DNA from: Deltaproteobacteria bacterium
GTDB taxonomy: Bacteria; Myxococcota_A; UBA9160; SZUA-336
DNA: 13,554 bases
Direction of reading: 5' to 3'
Assembly: GCA_030665705.1 (NCBI GenBank)
Contig: DAOUZG010000016.1
Location: forward strand, 1 to 13,554
Position 1 is the first letter of the stretch. Every line of letters begins with the position of its first letter. Below, piece after piece: positions 7,773 through 13,554 of this stretch. The notes under the pieces were generated by a model. The model was not told where the DNA came from, made no database searches, and worked only from the letters and a program-made list of their open reading frames with translations. The position numbers and the translations under genes were made by a program.

Positions 7773-8001
7773 CAGAGCTCCTTCGCTCCTGTCTCGCGAG
7801 CAGCACGAAGCGTCGGTGGAGACAGCGAGCAAGAAACGGCAGGAAGAAGGGGTCGCTTCATCGGTTCGGAAGATCTCGTCAAGAAGTTGAGGGGATTCTT
7901 ATGAGTTAAACATGAATGTGGCGGAACGGCTCAGCAAGACGGGAATGCCTCGGGAATGTCTGCTCGAGGCCCTGTGACGATAGGGTAGCGCCAGGCGGTC
8001 G
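7773..8001 (-). promoter_or_regulatory. gap between pgeF and rho, probable rho promoter and leader
   Basis: No credible gene fits in these 229 bases. Close to the rho start, AAGGAG (complement of 7778-7783) is the ribosome binding site. CTGTCTC (7789-7795) pairs with GAGACAG (7819-7825), and CTTCG/CGAAG stretches offer a competing fold that includes the ribosome-binding region. About 7890-7916 is an AT-rich patch unlike its surroundings and is the likeliest promoter area, although I cannot assign clean -35 and -10 boxes; a TTGACG on the minus strand near 7885 is one weak candidate. Just after pgeF, GCCTCG (7947-7952) pairs with CGAGGC (7965-7970) but lacks a T-run. Confidence 0.45.
7940..7958. 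repeat. CGGGAATG direct repeat, 11-bp period
   Basis: CGGGAATG occurs at 7940-7947 and again at 7951-7958, one helical turn apart, upstream of rho. On the transcribed strand it reads CATTCCCG twice, with a further CATTC about 40 bases nearer rho. Such phased short repeats can be protein binding sites, but they could equally be chance. Confidence 0.4.
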
Positions 8002-8652
8002 TCAAGCCGGGCACCGAATGTAGTGGGGGAGCCGGCCCGTGTGTCCCTCGCGCCGATAGCTGTAGAAGCGTGTCCCGTCACAGGCGGTGCAACCCTCAAC
8101 GCGGTCGATCCGTTCCGGGCGAAGTCCGGCATCGAGCAGGTGGCGGTGGTTGAGCCGAAAGAGGTTGAGCCGATAATGCCCCGCTCGATCGGATCCCGTA
8201 AAGACGGAATCGTCGCTGATTGCCGCGCGTACCGGCTCGTCGACCTCATAACAACACGGACCGATGTGGGGCCCGATCGCGGCCACCAACGCCTCCGGAC
8301 GACATCGAAGTGCTTCTGCGAGCGTACGGGCCGCCACCTCCGCGACGCGCAGTGCGCTTCCTCGCCACCCCGCGTGCACCGTGGCGACCCCCCGACCCTG
8401 GGGGTCTGCGAGCAAGACCGGCACACAGTCGGCGGTAAACACCCCGACCGCGACGCTGGGTACGTCAGTCACGAGCGCATCGGCTTGCGCCTCCGGAGAG
8501 AGCGGGGGAACCCGCAGCACGTGTGCTCCGTGGACCTGACGGGGGTAGAGGAGGCCGGGAGGCAGTACGCGTTCGGCGTCGCGCAGTCCGAACCCGTGCT
8601 CGATTCCGAGCGACTCGAGCATCGGAGCACGGAGAAAGAGCGACCCACTCAC
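8002..8652 (-). CDS. pgeF: PgeF/YfiH-type laccase-domain protein
   Basis: A member of the DUF152/Cu-oxidase_4 family. E. coli YfiH (PgeF) is reported to correct misincorporated L-Ser in peptidoglycan precursors, and homologues have purine nucleoside phosphorylase/adenosine deaminase activity with zinc. The 216-residue length fits. The metal triad is visible: His41 in PRQVHGA, Cys76 in FTADCVPVLLAD and His93 in VHAGWRG, followed by GPCCYEV and the C-terminal CDGTRFYSYRREGHTGR. The GTG start overlaps the stop of the pseudouridine synthase as GTGA; this RluD-PgeF order is widespread in bacteria. It appears to be the last gene of its transcription unit. Confidence 0.93.
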   Translation of the reverse strand: MSGSLFLRAPMLESLGIEHGFGLRDAERVLPPGLLYPRQVHGAHVLRVPPLSPEAQADALVTDVPSVAVGVFTADCVPVLLADPQGRGVATVHAGWRGSALRVAEVAARTLAEALRCRPEALVAAIGPHIGPCCYEVDEPVRAAISDDSVFTGSDRAGHYRLNLFRLNHRHLLDAGLRPERIDRVEGCTACDGTRFYSYRREGHTGRLPHYIRCPA

Positions 8653-9584
8653 GACCGAACGCGCTCCAGGACCTCGACCAGGTCGTCCGGGAGGGGGGAG
8701 ACAAAGCGAAGTCGTCCTCCTCCCTCCGGGTGGTCGAACGCGAGGATCTCAGCGTGGAGCCCCTGTCGGTCGAGTCCGAGGGCGCGAGAGACCACACGCC
8801 CTCCCCCGTAGACCGGATCCCCGAGAACCGGAAGCCCGATCGAGGCGAGGTGTACGCGGACCTGATGGGTTCGGCCGGTCTCCAGCCGCACCCGAAGCAG
8901 CGTCAGGTCACCCAGGCGTTCCTCTACACGCCATCGTGTCACCGCATGTCGTGCGCTCGAGACGCGCTTCGTCAGGCGGCGATCCGCCGTAAAGCGTTTG
9001 CGGTCGCCGGGGTGACGCGCGAGCGGCTGGTCGATCACCCCCTCCGCGCGCCGAGGCGAGCCCCGCACCAGAGCCAGATACTCGCGCTCCACCGAATGTG
9101 CACGAAACTGGGCGGAGAGGTGGCGGTGAGTTCGGTCGTCCTTGGCCGCCACGAGCAAGCCCGACGTCCCCCGGTCGAGCCGGTGCACGATCCCGGGGCG
9201 GCGGACGCCTCCGACGCCCGAGAGGTCACGGCAGTGGTGAAGCAGCGCGTGGACCAGGGTCCCCGAGGAGTGACCTGGCGCGGGGTGAACCACGAGCCCC
9301 GCTGGTTTGTCGACGACGACGAGCGTTCCATCCTCGTAGACGATCTGGAGCGGAATCGGCTCCGGCTTGAGCACGGCGGGCTCGGGCTCGGGAATTTGGC
9401 CCTGCACCTCCTCCCCCGAACGCAAACGGTGGGCGGGTTTTACCGACGCCCCTCCGACGGTGATCGTGCCCAGAGCGATCAACCTTCGCGCCTGAGCCCG
9501 GGACAACTCAGGCCGACTCTCGGCCACGACGAGGTCCAGCCGTCGGCCGGCCTGCTCCGGGGTGACGACGAAACGAAAACTCAC
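8649..9584 (-). CDS. RluA/RluD-family 23S rRNA pseudouridine synthase
   Basis: Isomerises uridine to pseudouridine in RNA; RluD members act on helix 69 of 23S rRNA. The 311-residue protein has an N-terminal S4 RNA-binding domain (about 12-60, RLDLVVAESRPELSRAQARR) and the RluA catalytic domain from about 80, with VVDKPAGLVVHPAPGH (90-105) and the catalytic Asp137 in IVHRLDRGTSGLLV. The later GRTHQVRVHLASIGLPVLGDPVYGG segment is also diagnostic. The S4 domain plus HRLDRGTSG favours RluD over RluA, but the exact target site cannot be read from sequence, so no symbol is given. GTG start in a GTGA overlap with the DUF507-like gene; its own stop overlaps the pgeF start in the same way. Confidence 0.95.
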   Translation of the reverse strand: MSFRFVVTPEQAGRRLDLVVAESRPELSRAQARRLIALGTITVGGASVKPAHRLRSGEEVQGQIPEPEPAVLKPEPIPLQIVYEDGTLVVVDKPAGLVVHPAPGHSSGTLVHALLHHCRDLSGVGGVRRPGIVHRLDRGTSGLLVAAKDDRTHRHLSAQFRAHSVEREYLALVRGSPRRAEGVIDQPLARHPGDRKRFTADRRLTKRVSSARHAVTRWRVEERLGDLTLLRVRLETGRTHQVRVHLASIGLPVLGDPVYGGGRVVSRALGLDRQGLHAEILAFDHPEGGGRLRFVSPLPDDLVEVLERVRS

Positions 9585-9847
9585 CAGAGGTGGGTCGAGA
9601 CCTTCCGATGGGTCGCGACCAGCACGTCGACCAGGGCGTGGTTGAAAATGCGCTCGGCGTCCGAGAGGGAGAGGTCGACGCGTTGCCGGTAGAAGGCGTG
9701 AGCCCGCTCGATCTCGCCGTGCAGACGATCGAAGAGATCGTCCTTTTCGAGCCCGATTCGCACCTGGTCGCCAGCGTACACGACGATGTCGGAGATGAGA
9801 ACCCGGGCAAGCCGACGAACGCGCTCGGGATCTCGCAGCCGGCTCAC
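9581..9847 (-). CDS. small DUF507-like protein
   Basis: An 88-residue protein starting MSRLRDPERVRRLARVLIS at a GTG that overlaps the preceding stop as GTGA; the open frame extends upstream to 9925 but that part lies inside the neighbouring gene and is arginine/proline-rich shadow. It is mostly helical and charged, with no signal peptide or membrane segment. The pattern of an N-terminal helix ending 'isDIvvya', a middle acidic/basic helix (LHGEIERAHAFYRQRVDLS) and a C-terminal helix recalls the DUF507 family, whose function is unknown and which is often found near rluD and pgeF in deltaproteobacteria. It is half the length of many DUF507 proteins, so the assignment is tentative. Confidence 0.65.
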   Translation of the reverse strand: MSRLRDPERVRRLARVLISDIVVYAGDQVRIGLEKDDLFDRLHGEIERAHAFYRQRVDLSLSDAERIFNHALVDVLVATHRKVSTHLW

Positions 9848-10479
9848 GGAAGCTGACTTCCTGCGCGAGTGCTCAGACGCTCCATGTAGCTCTGGGTCAC
9901 GCGATTCGGGTCGAGGTGGAGGCACTTCGCATACTCGCGCAGGAAGCCTCGCACGTAGACCGGTGCGGGTAGATCCTGATAGCGGTTCTCCTCGATGAAG
10001 CGGAGATACGTCTCGTTGATCTTCGTGGTGACGGAGATGTCCTCGAGTTCCACACCGCGACTCAGCCGAATCCTGCGCAAAACCGGGCCGTCGTAAACCC
10101 CGTCCTCGGGGTCGACGGACTGTTCGAGCTCGATATCGGCCTGGGGCGACCGCGTCGGGTACGCAGCCGGGGCGGGCTCCGGCGCACCAAAGGCGGACCC
10201 CGCTTCGGCGGCTACCCGGGGCCTACCCGCAGGCTCCTCGCGTCGGATCCGTGCGTCGTATTCGCGCCGAAACACCGAATCGGCCAGCACCGAGTATGCC
10301 TCCTCGATGCGCTCCAGAATCTCGCCGTTCTCGTCATCGGAGAAAACAGAGTAGGTCGCCACGGAGCTCGGCTGGTAGGTGGCCCGCGCGATCCGGTAGG
10401 CACGTTCGATCTCGGGGAGCGTCGCCTCCGGAGAGAGCTCGAGAATCTCGTAGAAGTTCTGAGAACGAAACGAGCGCAC
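9844..10479 (-). CDS. degenerate J-like domain plus RodZ-type helix-turn-helix protein
   Basis: A 211-residue soluble protein. Residues about 8-75 (NFYEILELSPEATLPEIERA, later EAYSVLADSVFRREYDARI) follow the J-domain layout of helices I to IV, but the HPD loop that stimulates Hsp70 is replaced by YQPSS (35-39) and the loop is longer. A Pro/Ala/Glu-rich linker (82-128) leads to an HTH_25-like domain (about 132-200: VLRRIRLSRGVELEDIS, then TYLRFIEENRYQDLPAPVYV and RGFLREYAKCLHLDP), as in the cytoplasmic part of RodZ. Unlike RodZ there is no membrane segment after it. GTG start with GGAGG 6 bases upstream (complement of 10486-10490). It is one base from the MinD-like ATPase gene, suggesting a shared job in cell organisation or regulation; the function is unknown. 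Confidence 0.8.
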   Translation of the reverse strand: MRSFRSQNFYEILELSPEATLPEIERAYRIARATYQPSSVATYSVFSDDENGEILERIEEAYSVLADSVFRREYDARIRREEPAGRPRVAAEAGSAFGAPEPAPAAYPTRSPQADIELEQSVDPEDGVYDGPVLRRIRLSRGVELEDISVTTKINETYLRFIEENRYQDLPAPVYVRGFLREYAKCLHLDPNRVTQSYMERLSTRAGSQLP

Positions 10480-10480
10480 G

Positions 10481-11467
10481 CTAGCCCTCCAGGATCTTCT
10501 TCGCGATCCGCCGGATGTAGAGTGCTCCGTCGGATTGAGGGTAACCGAGAACGAGAGGCCTGCGTTCCTTCACGGAACGCCAGACCGCATTGTCGAAGTT
10601 CACGTAGCCCACGTACTCCACGTCGATTCCGAAGTACTTACGGCAAACACTCCGGATCGAGAAGCCCATTTTTACCTCTTCCGGGCTCCGGACCTGGTTC
10701 AGAATGAGCCGGGGCCGGAACTCTTGAAGCACGCGCCGGAAGCCTTGCGCCTCGCGTGGGTCGAGCCGTTCGACCTCGTCGAGCAGGTCGGAGGGGGTCC
10801 GGATACCACGCTCGTTTCGCTGATCCATGGCCACCCGTAGCAGATCCCGCGCCCCGGAGTTTCCGAGCGCCTGGCCGAGGCGGCGATAGTAAGAGGCACG
10901 GAGGAACCCGTAGGCGTTCTCGATCGCGGTCGGCTCCGGCGTCGTGACCACGAGGCTGCAGTCGGAGACGAGGAAGAAATCGAGGGTCGCCCGCTCGGTC
11001 CCCGCCGCGAGGTCGAGGATGACCAGATCCGCGGGGAGCGCCCGCACCGCCCGCAGGAGCTCGCTCCGCTGGGCCCTCGTCGTCTCCCGTGCCCCGATGT
11101 GTCCGAGCGCCCCGAGGATTAACCGGAGCCCGGGGATGGGCGTCTGGATCGCAGCCTTCTCCAGGTCCGGTACACGGTCCTCGAGATAGTCGGAGAGGTT
11201 GACCCGCGTGCCTCCTCGAACGCCCAGACAGGTGTGCAGGTTGGCCGCGCCCAGGTCGACATCGATGAGAATGACCCGCCGCCCGAGCGACGCCGCCACA
11301 GCCCCCAGGTTGGCGACAAGGAAGCTCTTGCCGATTCCGCCCTTACCGCCGCCGATCGCCCAAATCTGTCCGGGTGCCGGACCCCGCTGAAGAGTCCGGT
11401 CGTCCCCGGCTTCCGAGGACCTCCCGCGCCTAATGTTCAACCAGCTCGGCGTTCCAGTAAGCCGCAT
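10481..11467 (-). CDS. MinD/FlhG-like P-loop ATPase
   Basis: A ParA/MinD-superfamily ATPase of 328 residues. The deviant Walker A GGKGGIGKS is at about 40-48 with the signature lysine (Lys42); DVDLGAANLHTCLG (69-82) is the switch I region and VILDLAAGTERATLDFFLVS holds switch II, followed by TTPEPTAIENAYGFLRA, which is the FlhG/YlxH version of this segment. The C-terminal FGIDVEYVGYVNFDNAVWRS also matches that subfamily. The DQAxxLR N-terminal motif by which FlhG activates FlhF is absent, no C-terminal amphipathic MinD membrane helix is obvious, and no flagellar or min genes are near. An ATG at 11467 overlaps the HNH gene by 38 bases; an in-frame TTG at 11440 is an alternative. Likely partner: the adjacent J/HTH protein. 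Confidence 0.88.
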   Translation of the reverse strand: MRLTGTPSWLNIRRGRSSEAGDDRTLQRGPAPGQIWAIGGGKGGIGKSFLVANLGAVAASLGRRVILIDVDLGAANLHTCLGVRGGTRVNLSDYLEDRVPDLEKAAIQTPIPGLRLILGALGHIGARETTRAQRSELLRAVRALPADLVILDLAAGTERATLDFFLVSDCSLVVTTPEPTAIENAYGFLRASYYRRLGQALGNSGARDLLRVAMDQRNERGIRTPSDLLDEVERLDPREAQGFRRVLQEFRPRLILNQVRSPEEVKMGFSIRSVCRKYFGIDVEYVGYVNFDNAVWRSVKERRPLVLGYPQSDGALYIRRIAKKILEG

Positions 11468-12029
11468 CCACGATGCTCAGGAATGGGCGCCACTCCGGGT
11501 GTCCTGCGCGCCCACCGAGGACCCCGAGTACCGGCGTCCAGCGAGGGCGGAACGGCTTGCGGATCAGCCTGAGTCCGGCGTCGTCGGGAGTGCGCCCCCC
11601 CTTCTTACGGTTGCAGTCGACGCAGCTGCAGACCACGTTCTCCCATGTGCTGCTCCCCCCTCGCGATCGTGGAAGGACGTGGTCCAGGTTGAGCTCCGAC
11701 CGCGGCAGACGCCGACCACAGTACTGGCAGATGCTGCGGTCCCGTGCGTAGATGTTGAGACGGCTGAATCGCACGTGGCGCTTCGGGACCCGGTCGAATG
11801 CGGTCAGAAGAATCACGCGGGGCACTCGAATCAGCCCCCCGACGGTTCCGATCGCATCCTCGTGCACGGTGACCGACAGCGCCTGCCACGACTCGAAGTC
11901 GAAGGTCTCGTACTGATTGTTCACCGCGCGTGCCAGGCCCTGATAGAGAAGGGAAAACGCCCGCCGGACCGACGTTACGTGGATCGGAAGGTAGGAGCGG
12001 TTCAGGACCAGGACAGCTGCGTTCAGCAC
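11430..12029 (-). CDS. HNH endonuclease-family protein
   Basis: A 199-residue protein of the widespread single-domain HNH type. The N-terminal part (MLNAAVLVLNRSYLPIHVTS, then RRAFSLLYQGLARAV) is a conserved domain of unknown role seen in this family. The nuclease core is at about 95-145: CQYCG (Cys101, Cys104), LNLDHVLPRSRGGSSTWENV (Asp116-His117, Asn131) and CVDCN (Cys136, Cys139), that is, four zinc-holding cysteines around a beta-beta-alpha metal site. No methyltransferase or specificity gene is nearby, so it is not a recognisable restriction system. GTG start, no clear ribosome binding site, 31 bases after selA. The biological substrate of this family is not known. Confidence 0.9.
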   Translation of the reverse strand: MLNAAVLVLNRSYLPIHVTSVRRAFSLLYQGLARAVNNQYETFDFESWQALSVTVHEDAIGTVGGLIRVPRVILLTAFDRVPKRHVRFSRLNIYARDRSICQYCGRRLPRSELNLDHVLPRSRGGSSTWENVVCSCVDCNRKKGGRTPDDAGLRLIRKPFRPRWTPVLGVLGGRAGHPEWRPFLSIVDAAYWNAELVEH

Positions 12030-12060
12030 AGAGACAAACTACCGGAGTGGGCCTGTGGCA

Positions 12061-13482
12061 TCAACGAGGTCTGGGGGCGCGCCCGCGCTTCTCTCCCCTG
12101 GACAGGGCCGCAAACGCCGCGACAACCCCGTGAATCTCCTCCTCATCCTCGAGGGTGCGTGGGTCGAGAAGGAGCGCACCGCGGTGAACCCGTGCGAGGA
12201 CCGGGGGCTCCCCCTGGCGCAGCTGAAGCGCCAGGGCGTCGACGGAGCCTTCGGCCTCGACCCGCACTCCGACACCGGGGAGCTCGAGATCGGGTAGGGC
12301 ACCGCCGCCGATTCGTGACGGGATCGAATCAACCGAGACTTTGAGAAACCCCGCGGCGCGGAGTCCCCCGGCCAGCCGCTCCGCCCGCTCGCGGAGCTGC
12401 TCTTCGGTCCGCAGGATCATGCGAAGCACCGGTAGCTCCTCCCGGGCGCGCCCATCGAGAATGCAGCGCAGCGTCCAGTGGAGGGCCGCCACCGTTAGCT
12501 TGTCTACACGGAGCGCCCGCGCGAGCGGGTTGCTCTTCATGCGCCGCACCAGCTCCGCGCGGCCGAGCACGATTCCGGCCTGCGGGCCCCCGAGGAGCTT
12601 GTCTCCGCTGAACAGCACCAGGTCCGCGCCCTCGCGTAGGCCCCCGTGGGCCTCACGCTCCGGAATGCCGTAGGGCTCCAGGTTGACGAACGTCCCGCTC
12701 CCCCGGTCCTCCACCACGGGCAGACCGTGAGCCGCCCCGAGCTCGGCGAGCTGCTCCAGGGAGACCTCCCTCGTGAAGCCCCGGATCTCGAAGTTGCTCC
12801 GGTGCACCTTGAGCAGCATGCCGGTCTCCGGCCCCAGAGCACGTTGGTAGTCCTCGAGGTGCGTGCGGTTCGTAGTGCCGATCTCGCGTAGGTGGGCTCG
12901 GCTGGCCGCCATGATCTCGGGGATGCGGAACGAGCCTCCGATCTCGATGAGCTCGCCACGCGAGACGATCACCTCACGGCCCGCAGCGAGAGTGTCGACC
13001 GCGAGCAGCAGGGCCGCGGCGTTGTTGTTCAGAACATGCGCTTCCTCGGCACCGGAGAGCACGACGAGCAGCTCATTCACGCGCTCGAGCCGGGATCCCC
13101 TCCTACCGCCGGCGAGATCCAGCTCCAGATCGGAGTACCCGCGTGAGGCCGTTGCCACTGCCGAGGCCGCACCGGAGGCGAGCGGTGCCCGTCCGAGATT
13201 GGTATGGAGGACCACACCTGTCGCATTGAGAACCCCCCGGGGGGCCGGCCGCTCCAGCTCCTGCGCCCGGACCCGCGTCCGCTCGACCAGTGTCTCGAGC
13301 CCCGGCACCGGTGCGTCGGGGCCCCGCGCGCGGACGTCCTGCCGGACGCTATCCACCACCTCTCGTGCGGCCTGCCGCAGGCTCCAGGGCGCACACGAGC
13401 AGTCCTGGGCAGTCGCGTTGACCACTCGGTCCACCGCAGGGATGCGGCGAAGCTGTGCGTTGACCGGGTTGGAGGCTTCCAT
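12061..13482 (-). CDS. selA: SelA, L-seryl-tRNA(Sec) selenium transferase
   Basis: PLP enzyme, decameric in bacteria, that converts seryl-tRNA(Sec) to selenocysteyl-tRNA(Sec) with selenophosphate. The 473-residue length fits. The PLP lysine is Lys295 in LFSGDKLLGGPQAG, the same number as in E. coli. Other landmarks are NATGVVLHTNLGRAPL (86-101), NNNAAALLLAVDTLA (152 onward), IGTTNRTHLEDY (201-212), HRSNFEIRGFT (228-238) and VEDRGSGTFVNL. The ATG at 13482 lacks a clear Shine-Dalgarno. selB, which often follows selA, is not present; the next gene is the HNH protein. Its presence implies that the organism makes selenoproteins, with selB, selC and selD elsewhere. Confidence 0.97.
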   Translation of the reverse strand: MEASNPVNAQLRRIPAVDRVVNATAQDCSCAPWSLRQAAREVVDSVRQDVRARGPDAPVPGLETLVERTRVRAQELERPAPRGVLNATGVVLHTNLGRAPLASGAASAVATASRGYSDLELDLAGGRRGSRLERVNELLVVLSGAEEAHVLNNNAAALLLAVDTLAAGREVIVSRGELIEIGGSFRIPEIMAASRAHLREIGTTNRTHLEDYQRALGPETGMLLKVHRSNFEIRGFTREVSLEQLAELGAAHGLPVVEDRGSGTFVNLEPYGIPEREAHGGLREGADLVLFSGDKLLGGPQAGIVLGRAELVRRMKSNPLARALRVDKLTVAALHWTLRCILDGRAREELPVLRMILRTEEQLRERAERLAGGLRAAGFLKVSVDSIPSRIGGGALPDLELPGVGVRVEAEGSVDALALQLRQGEPPVLARVHRGALLLDPRTLEDEEEIHGVVAAFAALSRGEKRGRAPRPR

Positions 13483-13517
13483 TAGCTTAAGAATGATTCC
13501 AAGGCCTTAGCGTCCGG
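13483..13517 (-). promoter_or_regulatory. selA upstream region
   Basis: An AT-richer stretch between the selA ATG and the tandem repeat, holding the palindrome AAGGCCTT (13501-13508). It probably contains the selA promoter or leader, but I cannot place convincing -35 and -10 boxes. Confidence 0.35.
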
Positions 13518-13554
13518 CCAAGTGTAAAGACCAAGTGTAAAGAGACTGTAAAGA
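13518..13554. repeat. 13-bp tandem repeat upstream of selA
   Basis: CCAAGTGTAAAGA occurs twice in direct contact (13518-13530 and 13531-13543), followed by a third copy that is degenerate at its start and ends in the same TGTAAAGA (13547-13554), which runs to the window edge. The array may continue beyond the window. On the selA strand each unit reads TCTTTACA, which resembles a -35 box. It could be an operator array or a simple tandem repeat at a contig end. Confidence 0.75.

Noticed and set aside
8523..9692. Long plus-strand open frame opposite the pseudouridine synthase
   Set aside because: Antisense shadow; the opposite strand holds all conserved RluD motifs.
10481..11467. Flagellar number regulator FlhG
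   Set aside because: The segments around TPEPTAI match FlhG, but the DQAxxLR motif and all flagellar neighbours are missing, so only a MinD/FlhG-like call is supported.
11430..12029. HNH protein as part of a restriction or defence system
   Set aside because: No methyltransferase, specificity subunit, immunity protein or other defence gene is adjacent; neighbours are housekeeping genes.
12061..13554. A selenoprotein gene with in-frame TGA near selA
   Set aside because: Every gene in the window reads through without an internal TGA and I see no candidate SECIS hairpin after one.
1..13554. CRISPR array, tRNA, rRNA, insertion sequence or prophage
   Set aside because: No regularly spaced repeats with spacers, no cloverleaf or rRNA stretches, no transposase or integrase motifs, and no composition break.

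Overview
This is a GC-rich stretch of bacterial chromosome in which every supported gene lies on the minus strand, so transcription runs from base 13554 towards base 1. Genes are packed tightly: several joins are 4-base GTGA stop/start overlaps, and GTG or TTG starts are common. Nearly all products are housekeeping proteins. I see no transposase, integrase, phage gene, CRISPR array, tRNA or rRNA. The order rho, prfA, prmC, murA, then his genes, together with DUF507, RluD-type and PgeF genes and an orphan MinD-like ATPase, resembles the gene order I know from Deltaproteobacteria in the old sense (Desulfobacterota, Myxococcota and relatives). That placement is inference from gene order and general protein character, not from a database search.

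Region A (13554 to about 8002, in transcription order): a short AT-richer region with a tandem repeat at the window edge; selA (selenocysteine synthase); an HNH endonuclease-family protein; an FlhG/MinD-like ATPase; a soluble protein with a degenerate J-like domain plus a RodZ-type helix-turn-helix; a DUF507-like small protein; an RluD-type pseudouridine synthase; and the laccase-domain protein PgeF. Spacing of 31 bases or less, or overlap, at each join suggests one transcription unit. Its biochemical themes are tRNA/rRNA modification and a possible cell-organisation pair (MinD-like ATPase and J/HTH protein).

Region B (8001 to 7773): a 229-base gap that probably holds the rho promoter and leader. 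It contains direct repeats and inverted repeats but no clear factor-independent terminator.

Region C (7772 to 1): rho, an 81-base gap rich in palindromes, then prfA, prmC, murA, hisD, hisB, hisH, a probable envelope protein, and the first 26 codons of hisA, which runs off the left edge. This joins transcription termination, translation termination (RF1 and the methyltransferase that modifies its GGQ glutamine), the first committed peptidoglycan step and histidine synthesis. hisG and hisC are not in the window.

The points most worth a second look are the MinD-like ATPase/J-HTH pair with no flagellar genes nearby, the envelope-type gene embedded between hisH and hisA with a stem-loop that overlaps its stop codon and the hisA ribosome binding site, the tandem repeat upstream of selA, and the NLPY variant of the PrmC active-site motif. 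No clearly new multi-gene system is demonstrated by sequence alone.
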